This document shows, piece by piece, positions 46,626 through 56,189 of a stretch of 64,000 bases of DNA. The translations under genes and the position numbers were made by a program. How positions within the stretch are numbered: the first letter of the stretch is position 1; every line of letters starts with the position of its first letter. The notes below the pieces were generated by a model, which was not told where the DNA came from, did not search any database, and worked only from the letters and a program-made list of their open reading frames with translations. Where the stretch lies: assembly GCA_028095005.1 (NCBI GenBank), contig CM051459.1, positions 196,021,902 through 196,085,901 of the forward strand, written 5' to 3'. This stretch comes from Rhynchospora pubera. Its lineage: Eukaryota > Streptophyta > Magnoliopsida > Poales > Cyperaceae.

Positions 46626-48314
46626 TGACATAGTCAATATTTATCATCATTTGGACCGTACTTGGCACTTAAAATTAACTCAAACCAACGAAATACTTAT
46701 GAATTATCGTGTTTTTCCCAGGATTTGGCTCTGCCGTCGTTTCTTCTCTTCTCTATGTACAGGTTTTAGTGATTTCTGGTGATTACGGAGTATTTCGATG
46801 GATTCCCGGTGTTTTCTGCACGCTAGACGACTCATTCCTAGCATAGGAGGCATTTCTCAGCACTCTGCTCGGTCCGAACAGCAGTTCATTCGGTCCGATT
46901 GGCACACAGCCGCCATGCCACTTTCCTTATACTCCACTCGGTCCGACCAAGGTATCATTCGGTCCGAGCAGACGACCGCCATAGCAAGTTTGGAATGTTT
47001 TTCAACATGGAAATTGGATTTTCTTGGTATTCTTTCTTGCCTTGGCGTCAAAACCTTCTCTATATACACCTGGGAACATCTATATATACGGGGGGCACGC
47101 CTAGGATAAGAAGGGGGGCTACCCTAGATTCCCACTTCCCAAAAGGCTCTTTTATGCTCTTTATCCATTGGAGATCATTAGGATTTGATTCTAGAAGACG
47201 ACGGCAGTTGTGGAAAGACGATTTTACCACCCTGCAGCACCCCTTGCCTATTGGGTCCTTGGATTGATCAAAAAGGAGTATTTGTTTTGTATTTCTTTAT
47301 GATTTTCTCTTACGATTTGATGGGCTTGTATCTCTATCTTTATATACTGTTTATTATGTGTTTTGCTACTATGTTAGGCTAATTAACTATGTAGTCTTAG
47401 GATTAGGGGATTACCTTTATGTTTGGATGATGTTTGTTTGACTTGTTATCTTATATTATGCTTTGAGATTTGTTTATTGAGAATTGTTTTGATTGCTTAA
47501 ATTAAACCACTTGTTGAATCACTAATTACCCTCTAGTTGAACAGCTGCATCTAGTAGGTCTAAGTTAGGATAAACAAGTTGAATTGATTTAAGTACTTGG
47601 GGTAAATTGTTGATCCGAAAGGGGAAGTTAGCTAACACCAAAAGTGTAGTTTTTAGAATGGTTCAAAAGACTTCTAAATATCCCTAAGAACTCCTTTAAA
47701 CAAGTTTAATTTGTCGTACTCTATACCAAAAGTTGTGAATCGATTAAATTAATTAGGTTAGATTGTGATCGAACCAGTATCTGCACCAACAAGCGAAAGC
47801 TGAGGCTTAGAACAACTAGGTTTGACCAATAAACCCTGACTTTAAGCATAACTCAGTATAATAAACCAAATAAACTCACTTTTGTCTTCTGCTCGGACCG
47901 AGTGAGACCTTGTTCGGACCGAGCAGAATGGCGACCGTAGTTTAAACACCAAGTTTAGCACGAGATTGTTCGACTTTGGAGTTTAAGCAACCAAACATAA
48001 TTGAAACCCCGACTCCTAGGACACTCTATTATCTGATTAAAACCCAAAAGACTTACCTTTAGTACTTTGCTTTAATTTTAGTTTAATTGTTTTATTCCAA
48101 GTCTAAAAAAATCAACCAAAACTGTTTGAGCACTATTTAATTTTATATTATTCAAAATCCCATAAAATATTTCCATCTAGATTTTAAGAAAAGATAAGTC
48201 CAGTATTCATAGATCCGTCCCTTGGGTTCGACCCTAAAGCTATATTCTGAACGATTAGTGAGGTTAGCTATAGGTTACAAATTTATTTGATTCCTAGGTA
48301 ATAAACCTTCATCA
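46626..48314 (+). repeat. 5' LTR of the Athila element
   Basis: Starts TGACATAGTCAATATTTATC and ends ATAAACCTTCATCA. It contains three pairs of the CTCGGWCCGAG palindrome (starts of the CGGWCCGA core at 46870/46891, 46939/46960 and 47894/47915). The first two pairs lie 90-220 bp upstream of tandem TATA boxes (47060-47067 and 47080-47089), so they sit in U3, and the third lies in R/U5. Short ORFs inside it (for example 46798-47109) recur identically in the 3' LTR and are not considered genes. Confidence 0.95.
47060..47089 (+). promoter_or_regulatory. LTR promoter TATA boxes
   Basis: CTATATACAC at 47060 and CTATATATACG at 47080. The second, followed by a G-rich start region, is the better candidate. 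It would place R/U5 at about 47115-48314. Confidence 0.55.
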
Positions 48315-48317
48315 AAT

Positions 48318-48335
48318 TGGCGCCGTTGCCGGGGA
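48318..48335 (+). promoter_or_regulatory. Primer binding site (tRNA-Asp type)
   Basis: TGGCGCCGTTGCCGGGGA begins three bases after the 5' LTR. It is complementary to the 3' end of plant tRNA-Asp, the primer used by Athila/Tat elements. Confidence 0.85.
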
Positions 48336-48594
48336 CGGTGTTGATATTGGATCCTTATTTTACTATTAAGAGACTAGATTTATTTTCCTTTTTCTCTACT
48401 CACGTTTTCTTCTATCTTTTATCGCAGGACTGGCAGGTGATAGGCAGAGAAAGAGGTCCCCGCCCCCAAAGGTCAAGGATTTCCTCCTGAGGATCAACAA
48501 GGAGGCCGAATCCTCTTCCTCTGCCTCTGCTCGGACCGAGCAGACTCTCATTCGGACCGAGCAGCACCCAGAGCAGCGCGAAAGCAACTCCGCA

Positions 48595-51500
48595 ATGGCC
48601 GACCAACTCACTCCCGAAGCCATTGCCCAACGCACCCAGGAACTGGAGAACCTCCGTCTCCAGCTTGAGCAAAGAGAGGCTCAACTCGCAGCGGAGCGGG
48701 ACGCTCTCACAGGACAACGAAGGGAATTAGAAGACGAGCGTCGCCGCTGGACCCAAGAGGACGAGGCTAGCGTCCATAACTCTGATGATGAGGATGGCCG
48801 AGACCGTGAAAGGACACTTGGAGAATACGGAGCCCCGAATGCCAAAGATGTGGGCGGGCCCGTGTTGATTCCGGGCATCGCGGCTAACAACATGCTAATC
48901 TCTCCAAATCATGTCTCACTAGTCCAACAGACTCCGTTCTACGGAGATGACAAAGAGGACCCTCATGCTCATTTACAAAATTTCATTGATTGCACACGTT
49001 TAATTAAAATTAATGGGGTTTCTCAACAAGCAATTAGGCTGTTACTGTTTCATTTCACCCTTAAAGATAGTGCCCGCAAATGGTATAAGACTTTGAAAAA
49101 GGGTTCAATTCGGTCTTGGGATCAAATGGCACAAGTCTTTCTAGAGAGATATTTCTCAACTGATAGGTCTGATACAATTAGGAGAGAATTGAACAACTTT
49201 GCCCAAAAAGATGATGAAACAATGAGGGATGCTTGGGAGCGATTTAGGGATCTTGAAAACTCATGCCCACACCATGGCATTCAAGACTGGCTTTTGATTA
49301 AAAACTTTTATAGCGGTCTATATGACAATATCAAAATTAATATTGATTCACTTTCAGGTGGGGCATTCAAACGGCTTGATGCAACTCAAGGGCGAGACCT
49401 ACTCGATCATTGCGCACGGAACTATACGTGGTATCCAATCCCCAACCCCCGCCGCTCTGGCCATGCGAAGCACCAAGTGCACGAGATCACTGCTAGAGAT
49501 GACAAGATTGCTGAATTGGAAGCCAAGCTAGCATCTTATCAGTCCGCCCAAGGGTCTCATCTCTATTCAAATGAATGTGGTGCTTGTGGCGAAGAAGGGC
49601 ATAAATCCCCAGATTGCCCCCTTGCTAAAATCAATGATGACATGGCTCAAGTGAACTCTCTGAATAGCGAACCATCCTATTACCCTAGGCATATATTCAA
49701 CCGGAGCTATTCATTGGACGAGGGTGAGCAAAGAGATTGGGAGCACATGAATGACCCAAATCTTAAGAATACGATGCAAAAGTCCACTCTTGACCGGCCC
49801 TACCAACCCAAGTACAATTACAAGGGACAGAACCAGCAGCCCCCTAGGCGAGATCAACAGTTCAACAACTCTAATGGATCATTTCCTAGGAAATCGGTCT
49901 ATAACAAAGACGGGGTTCCCCCGGTCGTCCAGGAGTTCATGCATCAGCAAGGCAAGTTCAACTTGATGATGGCGGAGGGATTGGATGAACTTAAGGCAAC
50001 CACCAATGAGTTGAAAGGTAGCGCCGCTTCCTTGCAACGTTTGGAGCGAATGATGGAGCAACAATTCTCTAGGCCTCAAGGAAAGCTCCCAGGGCAGCCT
50101 CAGGTGAACCCTAATGCTGAAATCAAAGCCCTGCATGTTTTGAGAAGCGGAAAGGAGTACCAAGACCCGCCAATGCCAGCTCATCCTTCTGCTCGGTCCG
50201 AGCAAGGTCTCACTCGGTCCGAGCAAGGCAGTCCAGATGATCCTAAGGTGGTTCTGGAGCAAGGTACACCATCTCCTCCCCTTCGGCAGGAGTCTCAGGC
50301 CCAAGAGCCACCCCTGGACCCTCAAGGTGCAGCTGAACCCACCATGGCACAGTCTACTCGGACCGACCAGACTCTCACTCGGTCCGAGCAGAGTACAAAC
50401 GTGGCAAAGCAAAATGGCAATGGGAAGGTAGTGCAAGCCGTTCCAGCGTACCATCCCCCTGTTCCTTTTCCCCAGCGCCTGGTGAAGTCCAAGGAGGATG
50501 CTCAATTTCGATTCTTTTGGGCTATTCTTAAGCAAATGCAAATCACAATCCCTTTCACCGACGCGATTGAACACGTACCCATCTACGCCAGGTTCTTGAA
50601 GGAACTGTGCACAGGTAAAAGGTCCATAGAGGAGTTAAAGACTGTGGCATTAACATATAAAAGCAGTGAGGCCTTGAAAAACCCAATGCCACCTAAACTT
50701 GAGGATCCGGGCAGGTTTGTCCTCCCTTGCACCATTGGTAAAGCCATCATTAAGCAAGCTTTGTGTGATATGGGCGCTAGCGTTAGCCTAATGCCGAAGT
50801 CAGTGTTTGAGAAAATCGGGATTGGTAAGCTCACACCCACAAGTATGACCCTCAAGCTTGCCGATTCAACGATTCGATTACCCTTAGGTGTTTTAATGGA
50901 TGTCCCTGTACAAGTGGGTAAATTTGTTGTGCCGGGCGATTTTGTGGTGATGGAAATGGAGGTAGACAAGGAAGTGCCTATAATCTTGGGTCGACCTTTC
51001 CTTAGAACCGCCGGTGTGATGATGGATGCCCGAGACGGGACAATTTTGGTCAGAGTGGGGGGGGAGAAACTCTTATTTTCAATAGACCACGCTATGAAGT
51101 GCCCCGACCCCGCGAAAACCTGTTTCATGATCCAAGAAAATCCCGAAATTGAAGAATCACTTGAGGACCAGTACCAAATAGCCTTAGAGACCTACCAAGC
51201 CTTTCTCTGTGACATGCAAGAGGCTATTGGGGTAGAGGAAACCTTGGAAGTTGAAATAGAGGGCCACACGGCAGCCATTTCATCTTCCTCGACCACTCAC
51301 TCGGACCGAGCAGACCCTCACTCGGACCGAGTGGATATTCGAATGGGCACAGAGGAATCAGACCTTCTGCTCGGTCCGAGTAACTCTCATCCGGTCCGAG
51401 CAGCACCCCCTTCAATTGACTTAAAGCCTCTTCCCGCGTCTCTAAGGTACGAATTCCTTAGCTCTGATCAAACATACCCAGTTATTGTTAATTCGGAGCT

Positions 51501-54474
51501 AGATGCAGGACAAACGGAGAAACTTTTGGTGGAGCTAAGGGCGCATAGGGGTGCGATTGGCTATTCGATCGAGGACTTGAAGGGCATCGATCCCGCAATT
51601 TGCACACATCGAATCCTTATGGAAGACGATCACAAACCCACTCGAGAGGCACAGAGACGACTCAATCCCAACCTTAAGGAGGTAGTCAAGAAGGAGATCC
51701 TCAAGCTCCTCGATGCGGGCATCATCTATGCAATCTCCGATAGCAAATGGGTGAGCCCGGTCCATGTGGTTCCCAAGAAAGGAGGCACAACGGTGGTCGA
51801 AAATGACAAAGGCGAGATGATTCAAACTCGTGTAGCAACTGGATGGAGGATGTGCATTGACTACCGCAAGCTCAACGCGGCAACTCGCAAGGACCACTTT
51901 CCTCTCCCTTTTGTTGATCAAATGCTAGAGAGATTAGCTAATCACTCATATTTTTGTTATTTAGATGGTTATTCGGGTTTCTTTCAAATACCAATCCATC
52001 CAAATGACCAAGAAAAGACCACTTTTACTTGCCCATATGGTACCTATGCCTACAAAAGAATGCCTTTTGGCCTTTGTAACGCACCCGCAACCTTCCAACG
52101 TGCTATGATGGCAATTTTCTCAGATTTTATTGAAAAAGAAATGGAAGTATTTATGGATGATTTCTCTGTTTACGGTACTTGTTTTGATTCCTGTCTTGCT
52201 AACCTATCTAAGGTCTTGCAGCGATGTGAGGAGGTCAACTTAGTCCTGAATTGGGAGAAGTGCCATTTTATGGTGCAAAAAGGGGTAGTGCTAGGCCACG
52301 TGGTGACATCTCAGGGAATTGAGGTTGACAAGGCAAAAATCGAAGTGATTGAGAAGCTTGGGGTACCAAAGAGTGTCAAGGACGTGCGAAGCTTCCTAGG
52401 CCATGCCGGATTCTACCGCCGATTCATCAAAGACTTTTCTAAAATTGCTAAACCTTTAAGTAATCTTCTTGTTAAGGACAATGATTTTATTATTGACGAT
52501 GACTGTTTGCATGCGTTTAATAGGTTGAAGGAAGCTCTCGTCTCCGCCCCGATTTTACAACCTCCCGATTGGACTCAACCATTCGAACTCATGTGTGATG
52601 CGAGCGACTTCGCGATTGGAGCGGTGCTCGGACAAAAGAAGGACAAGAAGCCGGTGGCCATCTATTATGCCAGCAAGGTGCTCGATCCAGCTCAAGCGAA
52701 CTACACAACAACTGAAAAGGAGCTCCTCGCCATTGTGTTTGCCTTAGACAAGTTTCGATCCTATCTGGTGGGGTCTAAAGTCATCGTTTACACGGACCAT
52801 GCGGCGATTAGATATCTCCTAAGCAAGAAAGATGCCAAACCACGGCTCATTCGGTGGGTGCTCCTTCTACAAGAGTTTGACCTTGAAATTAGAGACAAAA
52901 AGGGTACCGAAAACTCTGTTGCTGATCATTTGTCACGCCTACGTTGGGAGAAGGACCAAGGCAATCAAGTGCCCATTAATGATTCATTTCCAGATGAGAA
53001 GTTGATGAGTTTGGAGCTCTGTTCGGACCGAGCAGACCCTTACTCGGACCGAGCAGAAGAGCAGGAAGTCGACTGGATGCACGTGGCGCAGCATATCCTC
53101 TCTCTGGATCTTCATTCGGACCGAGCAGGCCCTTACTCGGACCGAGCAGATGATCGAGTAGCACGTTTCCAGCAGCCATGGTACGCCGATTTGGCCAACT
53201 ATCTTGCAAGTGGGGTCCTACCTCCTGAAATGAGCTGGCAAGAAAAGAAGAAGCTCAAGTCAGATGCCAAGTATTACTTTTGGGAGGAGCCTTATCTCTT
53301 TAAACTTGGAATTGACGATATCTATAGGCGATGTGTCCCATATGAAGAAGTTCGGGCGATCTTAGCAAGTTGTCATTCATCAGCCTACGGTGGGCACGCC
53401 TCATTCTCCAAAACAGCCGCCAAGGTACTCCAATCTGGCTTCTATTGGCCTTCTCTCTTTAAGGATGCACGTTCTTTTGTGATGTCATGTGATCAATGTC
53501 AAAGGACGGGCAATATTTCAAAAAGAAATGAGATGGCTCTTAACCCGATTCTTGAGGTTGAAATTTTTGATGTATGGGGAGTTGATTTTATGGGGCCGTT
53601 TCCTAGTTCTCAGGGCTATGAATACATCTTGGTTGCTGTTGATTATGTCTCTAAATGGGTTGAAGCGATTCCATGTAAGGCTGCGGATTCCAACTCAGTG
53701 CTTAGGCTCTTTTCTAAAGTGATTTTCCCGCGATTTGGGGTGCCTAGATCGGTGATTAGTGATGGTGGGAAGCACTTCATCAACCGCAACTTTGACAACC
53801 TCTTGAAGAAGCATGGCGTGATCCATAAGGTGGCGACTCCTTATCATCCCCAAACGAGTGGTCAAGTGGAGGTGTCTAATAGGGAGATAAAAAGTATTTT
53901 GGAAAAGACGGTGGCGAGAACCCGCAAGGATTGGGCTAACAAGCTTGATGATGCATTATGGGCTTACCGCACCGCTTTCAAGACACCTATTGGCATGAGT
54001 CCTTTCAAGCTTGTCTATGGGAAGCCGTGTCATCTCCCGGTTGAAATAGAGCACAAGGCGTATTGGGCAACCCGAGCAATCAACATGGATCTTCTCAAAG
54101 CGGGTGAAAAACGCATTCTTGACTTACACGAATTGGATGAGGTACGCCTAAACTCATATGAAAATGCTAAAATGTACAAGGAAAAGACAAAATTTGTGCA
54201 TGATAGGCGGATCTCAAGAAGAGAATTCAAGGAAGGCGATTTAGTGCTACTTTTCAACTCAAGACTCAAACTCTTCCCGGGCAAATTGAAGTCAAGATGG
54301 TCCGGCCCTTTCCGAGTCGTGAAGGTCTACCCCTTTGGAGCCATAGACATTTGTGACAAGGATGCAGACCCATTCAAGGTTAACGGACAACGCTTGAAGC
54401 ATTACATCGCTAATGAAGAGCAAGAAGAAATTCAAAGCATCTCGCTTGACGAGCCCGATCAAAGCGAGACTTAG
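48595..54474 (+). CDS. Athila gag-pol polyprotein
   Basis: A single 1959-aa frame, no frameshift between gag and pol. Order: Glu/Arg-rich coiled coil about residues 10-55; retrotransposon gag domain about 120-260 (ends in FYSGL); CCHC knuckle CGACGEEGHKSPDC near 328; aspartic protease DMGAS near 725; reverse transcriptase with FMDDF near 1188; RNase H about 1330-1445 (CDASDFAIG, TTEKELLA, YTDHAA, ADHLSR); integrase with HHCC zinc finger about 1592-1634 and catalytic D near 1663, D near 1722 and E near 1763; C-terminal basic domain without an obvious chromodomain. All key residues are present. Six palindrome pairs lie within the frame: two in gag's variable tail, two between protease and RT, two between RNase H and integrase, read as peptides such as RSEQGLTRSEQ or SDRADPYSDRA. 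Confidence 0.95.
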   Translation: MADQLTPEAIAQRTQELENLRLQLEQREAQLAAERDALTGQRRELEDERRRWTQEDEASVHNSDDEDGRDRERTLGEYGAPNAKDVGGPVLIPGIAANNMLISPNHVSLVQQTPFYGDDKEDPHAHLQNFIDCTRLIKINGVSQQAIRLLLFHFTLKDSARKWYKTLKKGSIRSWDQMAQVFLERYFSTDRSDTIRRELNNFAQKDDETMRDAWERFRDLENSCPHHGIQDWLLIKNFYSGLYDNIKINIDSLSGGAFKRLDATQGRDLLDHCARNYTWYPIPNPRRSGHAKHQVHEITARDDKIAELEAKLASYQSAQGSHLYSNECGACGEEGHKSPDCPLAKINDDMAQVNSLNSEPSYYPRHIFNRSYSLDEGEQRDWEHMNDPNLKNTMQKSTLDRPYQPKYNYKGQNQQPPRRDQQFNNSNGSFPRKSVYNKDGVPPVVQEFMHQQGKFNLMMAEGLDELKATTNELKGSAASLQRLERMMEQQFSRPQGKLPGQPQVNPNAEIKALHVLRSGKEYQDPPMPAHPSARSEQGLTRSEQGSPDDPKVVLEQGTPSPPLRQESQAQEPPLDPQGAAEPTMAQSTRTDQTLTRSEQSTNVAKQNGNGKVVQAVPAYHPPVPFPQRLVKSKEDAQFRFFWAILKQMQITIPFTDAIEHVPIYARFLKELCTGKRSIEELKTVALTYKSSEALKNPMPPKLEDPGRFVLPCTIGKAIIKQALCDMGASVSLMPKSVFEKIGIGKLTPTSMTLKLADSTIRLPLGVLMDVPVQVGKFVVPGDFVVMEMEVDKEVPIILGRPFLRTAGVMMDARDGTILVRVGGEKLLFSIDHAMKCPDPAKTCFMIQENPEIEESLEDQYQIALETYQAFLCDMQEAIGVEETLEVEIEGHTAAISSSSTTHSDRADPHSDRVDIRMGTEESDLLLGPSNSHPVRAAPPSIDLKPLPASLRYEFLSSDQTYPVIVNSELDAGQTEKLLVELRAHRGAIGYSIEDLKGIDPAICTHRILMEDDHKPTREAQRRLNPNLKEVVKKEILKLLDAGIIYAISDSKWVSPVHVVPKKGGTTVVENDKGEMIQTRVATGWRMCIDYRKLNAATRKDHFPLPFVDQMLERLANHSYFCYLDGYSGFFQIPIHPNDQEKTTFTCPYGTYAYKRMPFGLCNAPATFQRAMMAIFSDFIEKEMEVFMDDFSVYGTCFDSCLANLSKVLQRCEEVNLVLNWEKCHFMVQKGVVLGHVVTSQGIEVDKAKIEVIEKLGVPKSVKDVRSFLGHAGFYRRFIKDFSKIAKPLSNLLVKDNDFIIDDDCLHAFNRLKEALVSAPILQPPDWTQPFELMCDASDFAIGAVLGQKKDKKPVAIYYASKVLDPAQANYTTTEKELLAIVFALDKFRSYLVGSKVIVYTDHAAIRYLLSKKDAKPRLIRWVLLLQEFDLEIRDKKGTENSVADHLSRLRWEKDQGNQVPINDSFPDEKLMSLELCSDRADPYSDRAEEQEVDWMHVAQHILSLDLHSDRAGPYSDRADDRVARFQQPWYADLANYLASGVLPPEMSWQEKKKLKSDAKYYFWEEPYLFKLGIDDIYRRCVPYEEVRAILASCHSSAYGGHASFSKTAAKVLQSGFYWPSLFKDARSFVMSCDQCQRTGNISKRNEMALNPILEVEIFDVWGVDFMGPFPSSQGYEYILVAVDYVSKWVEAIPCKAADSNSVLRLFSKVIFPRFGVPRSVISDGGKHFINRNFDNLLKKHGVIHKVATPYHPQTSGQVEVSNREIKSILEKTVARTRKDWANKLDDALWAYRTAFKTPIGMSPFKLVYGKPCHLPVEIEHKAYWATRAINMDLLKAGEKRILDLHELDEVRLNSYENAKMYKEKTKFVHDRRISRREFKEGDLVLLFNSRLKLFPGKLKSRWSGPFRVVKVYPFGAIDICDKDADPFKVNGQRLKHYIANEEQEEIQSISLDEPDQSET

Positions 54475-56189
54475 AAAACATGGTCAAGCTAGGGACCTAA
54501 AACAAGCGCTTCTTGGGAGGCAACCCAAAGATTTCTTCAACTCTTCCTTTTTTTCTTTATATATATATTTTTATTTTTCAACTTTTCTATTTTCAATGAC
54601 AAATTAAAATATATAAAAAAAATACAAAATAAAATATAGATAAAAAAATTGAAAAGAAGAAAACCCATAAAAATTTGAAAAACAAAAAAAAAACAAAAAT
54701 AATAATAATAATAATAAAATAGGATTTGTTTATGATTTTGGTTTGGTTAATTGTAGGGATTTTTAAAGAAACAAACGATGGAAGATGCAATCCGTGCTAG
54801 AGCACTCCGGGTCAAGTAAGAGAACAACCCACGAACGACCTCATACAGATTGCACAACACCTTGATAAAGAAGGGGCACTATCCTGGACATGTAGAGATT
54901 TGATTGGGCATAAAAAAAAGAGGAGAAAGTCAAATAGGCGAATCTACACCTCCCATTCGATCCGAGCAGATACTCACTCGATCCGAGTGACAATGGCCAT
55001 CTCTCTCTAATTTTTCTCTTTTCACTCGATCCGAATGGAGTCTCACTCGATCCGAGTGACTGGCAATGGCGGCGCAGTCAAAGCGCAGTCCACTCGATCC
55101 GAGTGGGCCTCATGCTCGGACCGAGCAAATCGATAATGGGCCTTTATTTGAAAACTGGGCTGATTTAATTTTGTTTTCTTTTTGCAGAAAACTGGAGACC
55201 TCCATTGGGCGCTCGAGTGGACGCCTCCATTTCACGCAGAGACGCCTCTGTTCGTGCCTGAAGCGACGCCTCCCCTCGTGCCTCACGGGACGCCTCCCTT
55301 CGCGTCAGGACGCGCCCTCTCCTGCGCCATTCACGCCTATTAGCCGTTACACCTGACCCGCCAGACCCGTAACCCGACCCGTTGCATTTAAAACCCAGCC
55401 TACCCCCTTCCTCTCCTTCTTCTCTCTCTCTCTCGTGTCTTCTTCTCCTCCAAACCGAAACCTCCAACCCAAAATCACATCTCCTCAAATACTCCACCAT
55501 TTTCAGAGATCAAAGTCTCCCCTTGCTCTCCTCTCTACTCTCTTGCGTTCTCAACCTTTAATTTCCCCAATCGAGTCCTCTTTGCGACGGGTTTTTCGCG
55601 ACACGATTCTCAAGACTCACGGCCAACTTGAGGGATTCTTGCTCTCACTGGATTTTAAGCACTTAGAAGGCATCTCCATCGCCTTCTCGAGTGATTTAAA
55701 GGCTGTGGAGGTTCAATTGTGCGGGGGTCTCAAATCGGCCTCGACCCTCCTTGCGACTCACCATTCTTGACCACTTCTCGATTTGTCGTTGCTCCAGGAG
55801 CACTTCAGGATCTCTCTCTCACTTCTCGACCACAAACAAGGCGTCAAGAAGGAATTATCATCGCTGCCTCATCACATCCATCAAGTCCCAAAACCACTAA
55901 AGGTCAACTCGCTCTCTTTTCTCTGTCAATCGATCATTTGTTGTTTAATTGGGTTTGTTTGAGTATTCAAAAGAATTAGATCAGTGATTTTGAGGTCAAG
56001 ACCAACCAATTTCACCAAAAACCAGAAAATCCATCCTGCTCGGTCCGAGTGTCCTGTTTACTCGGTCCGACCAGAAGCAGGTTTCTGCCAAAAACTCACA
56101 CCCGCAGCCTCACTCGGTCCGAGTAACTCCCTTGCTCGGTTCGAGCAGACCACCATCAGAGCAAAAACTGTTCTCTTTTGACCCCAATC
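54475..56189 (+). other. Spacer between pol and the second Athila ORF
   Basis: Begins with a conserved Athila/Tat-type motif, AAGCGCTTCTTGGGAGGCAA followed by CCCAA, whose TTGGG...CCCAA (54513-54528) forms a small hairpin. Then come an A/T-rich tract with an (AAT)n run near 54698-54718, three palindrome pairs, a CG-rich stretch and a promoter-like segment. Frames inside (55066-55356, 55435-55770, 55719-55979) have no domain and are treated as leader sequence. Confidence 0.6.
55385..55460 (+). promoter_or_regulatory. Candidate internal promoter for the second Athila ORF
   Basis: CATTTAAAACCC at 55385 is TATA-like and is followed by a CT-rich stretch ending CTTCTCTCTCTCTCTCGTGT, the look of a host-type plant core promoter and 5' UTR. 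It lies about 800 bp upstream of the second ORF's ATG. No transcript evidence is available here. Confidence 0.4.

Noticed and set aside
46798..47382. 103-, 122- and 65-aa ORFs in the 5' LTR (repeated in the 3' LTR)
   Set aside because: They are identical because the LTRs are nearly identical, overlap each other in several frames and cover the promoter. No domain.
49879..50574. 231-aa minus-strand ORF and other antisense ORFs inside gag-pol
   Set aside because: Mirror frames of a conserved plus-strand coding region.
55435..55770. 111-aa ORF between pol and the second Athila ORF
   Set aside because: Ser/Pro/Leu-rich translation of a CT-rich leader; no domain; better explained as 5' UTR.
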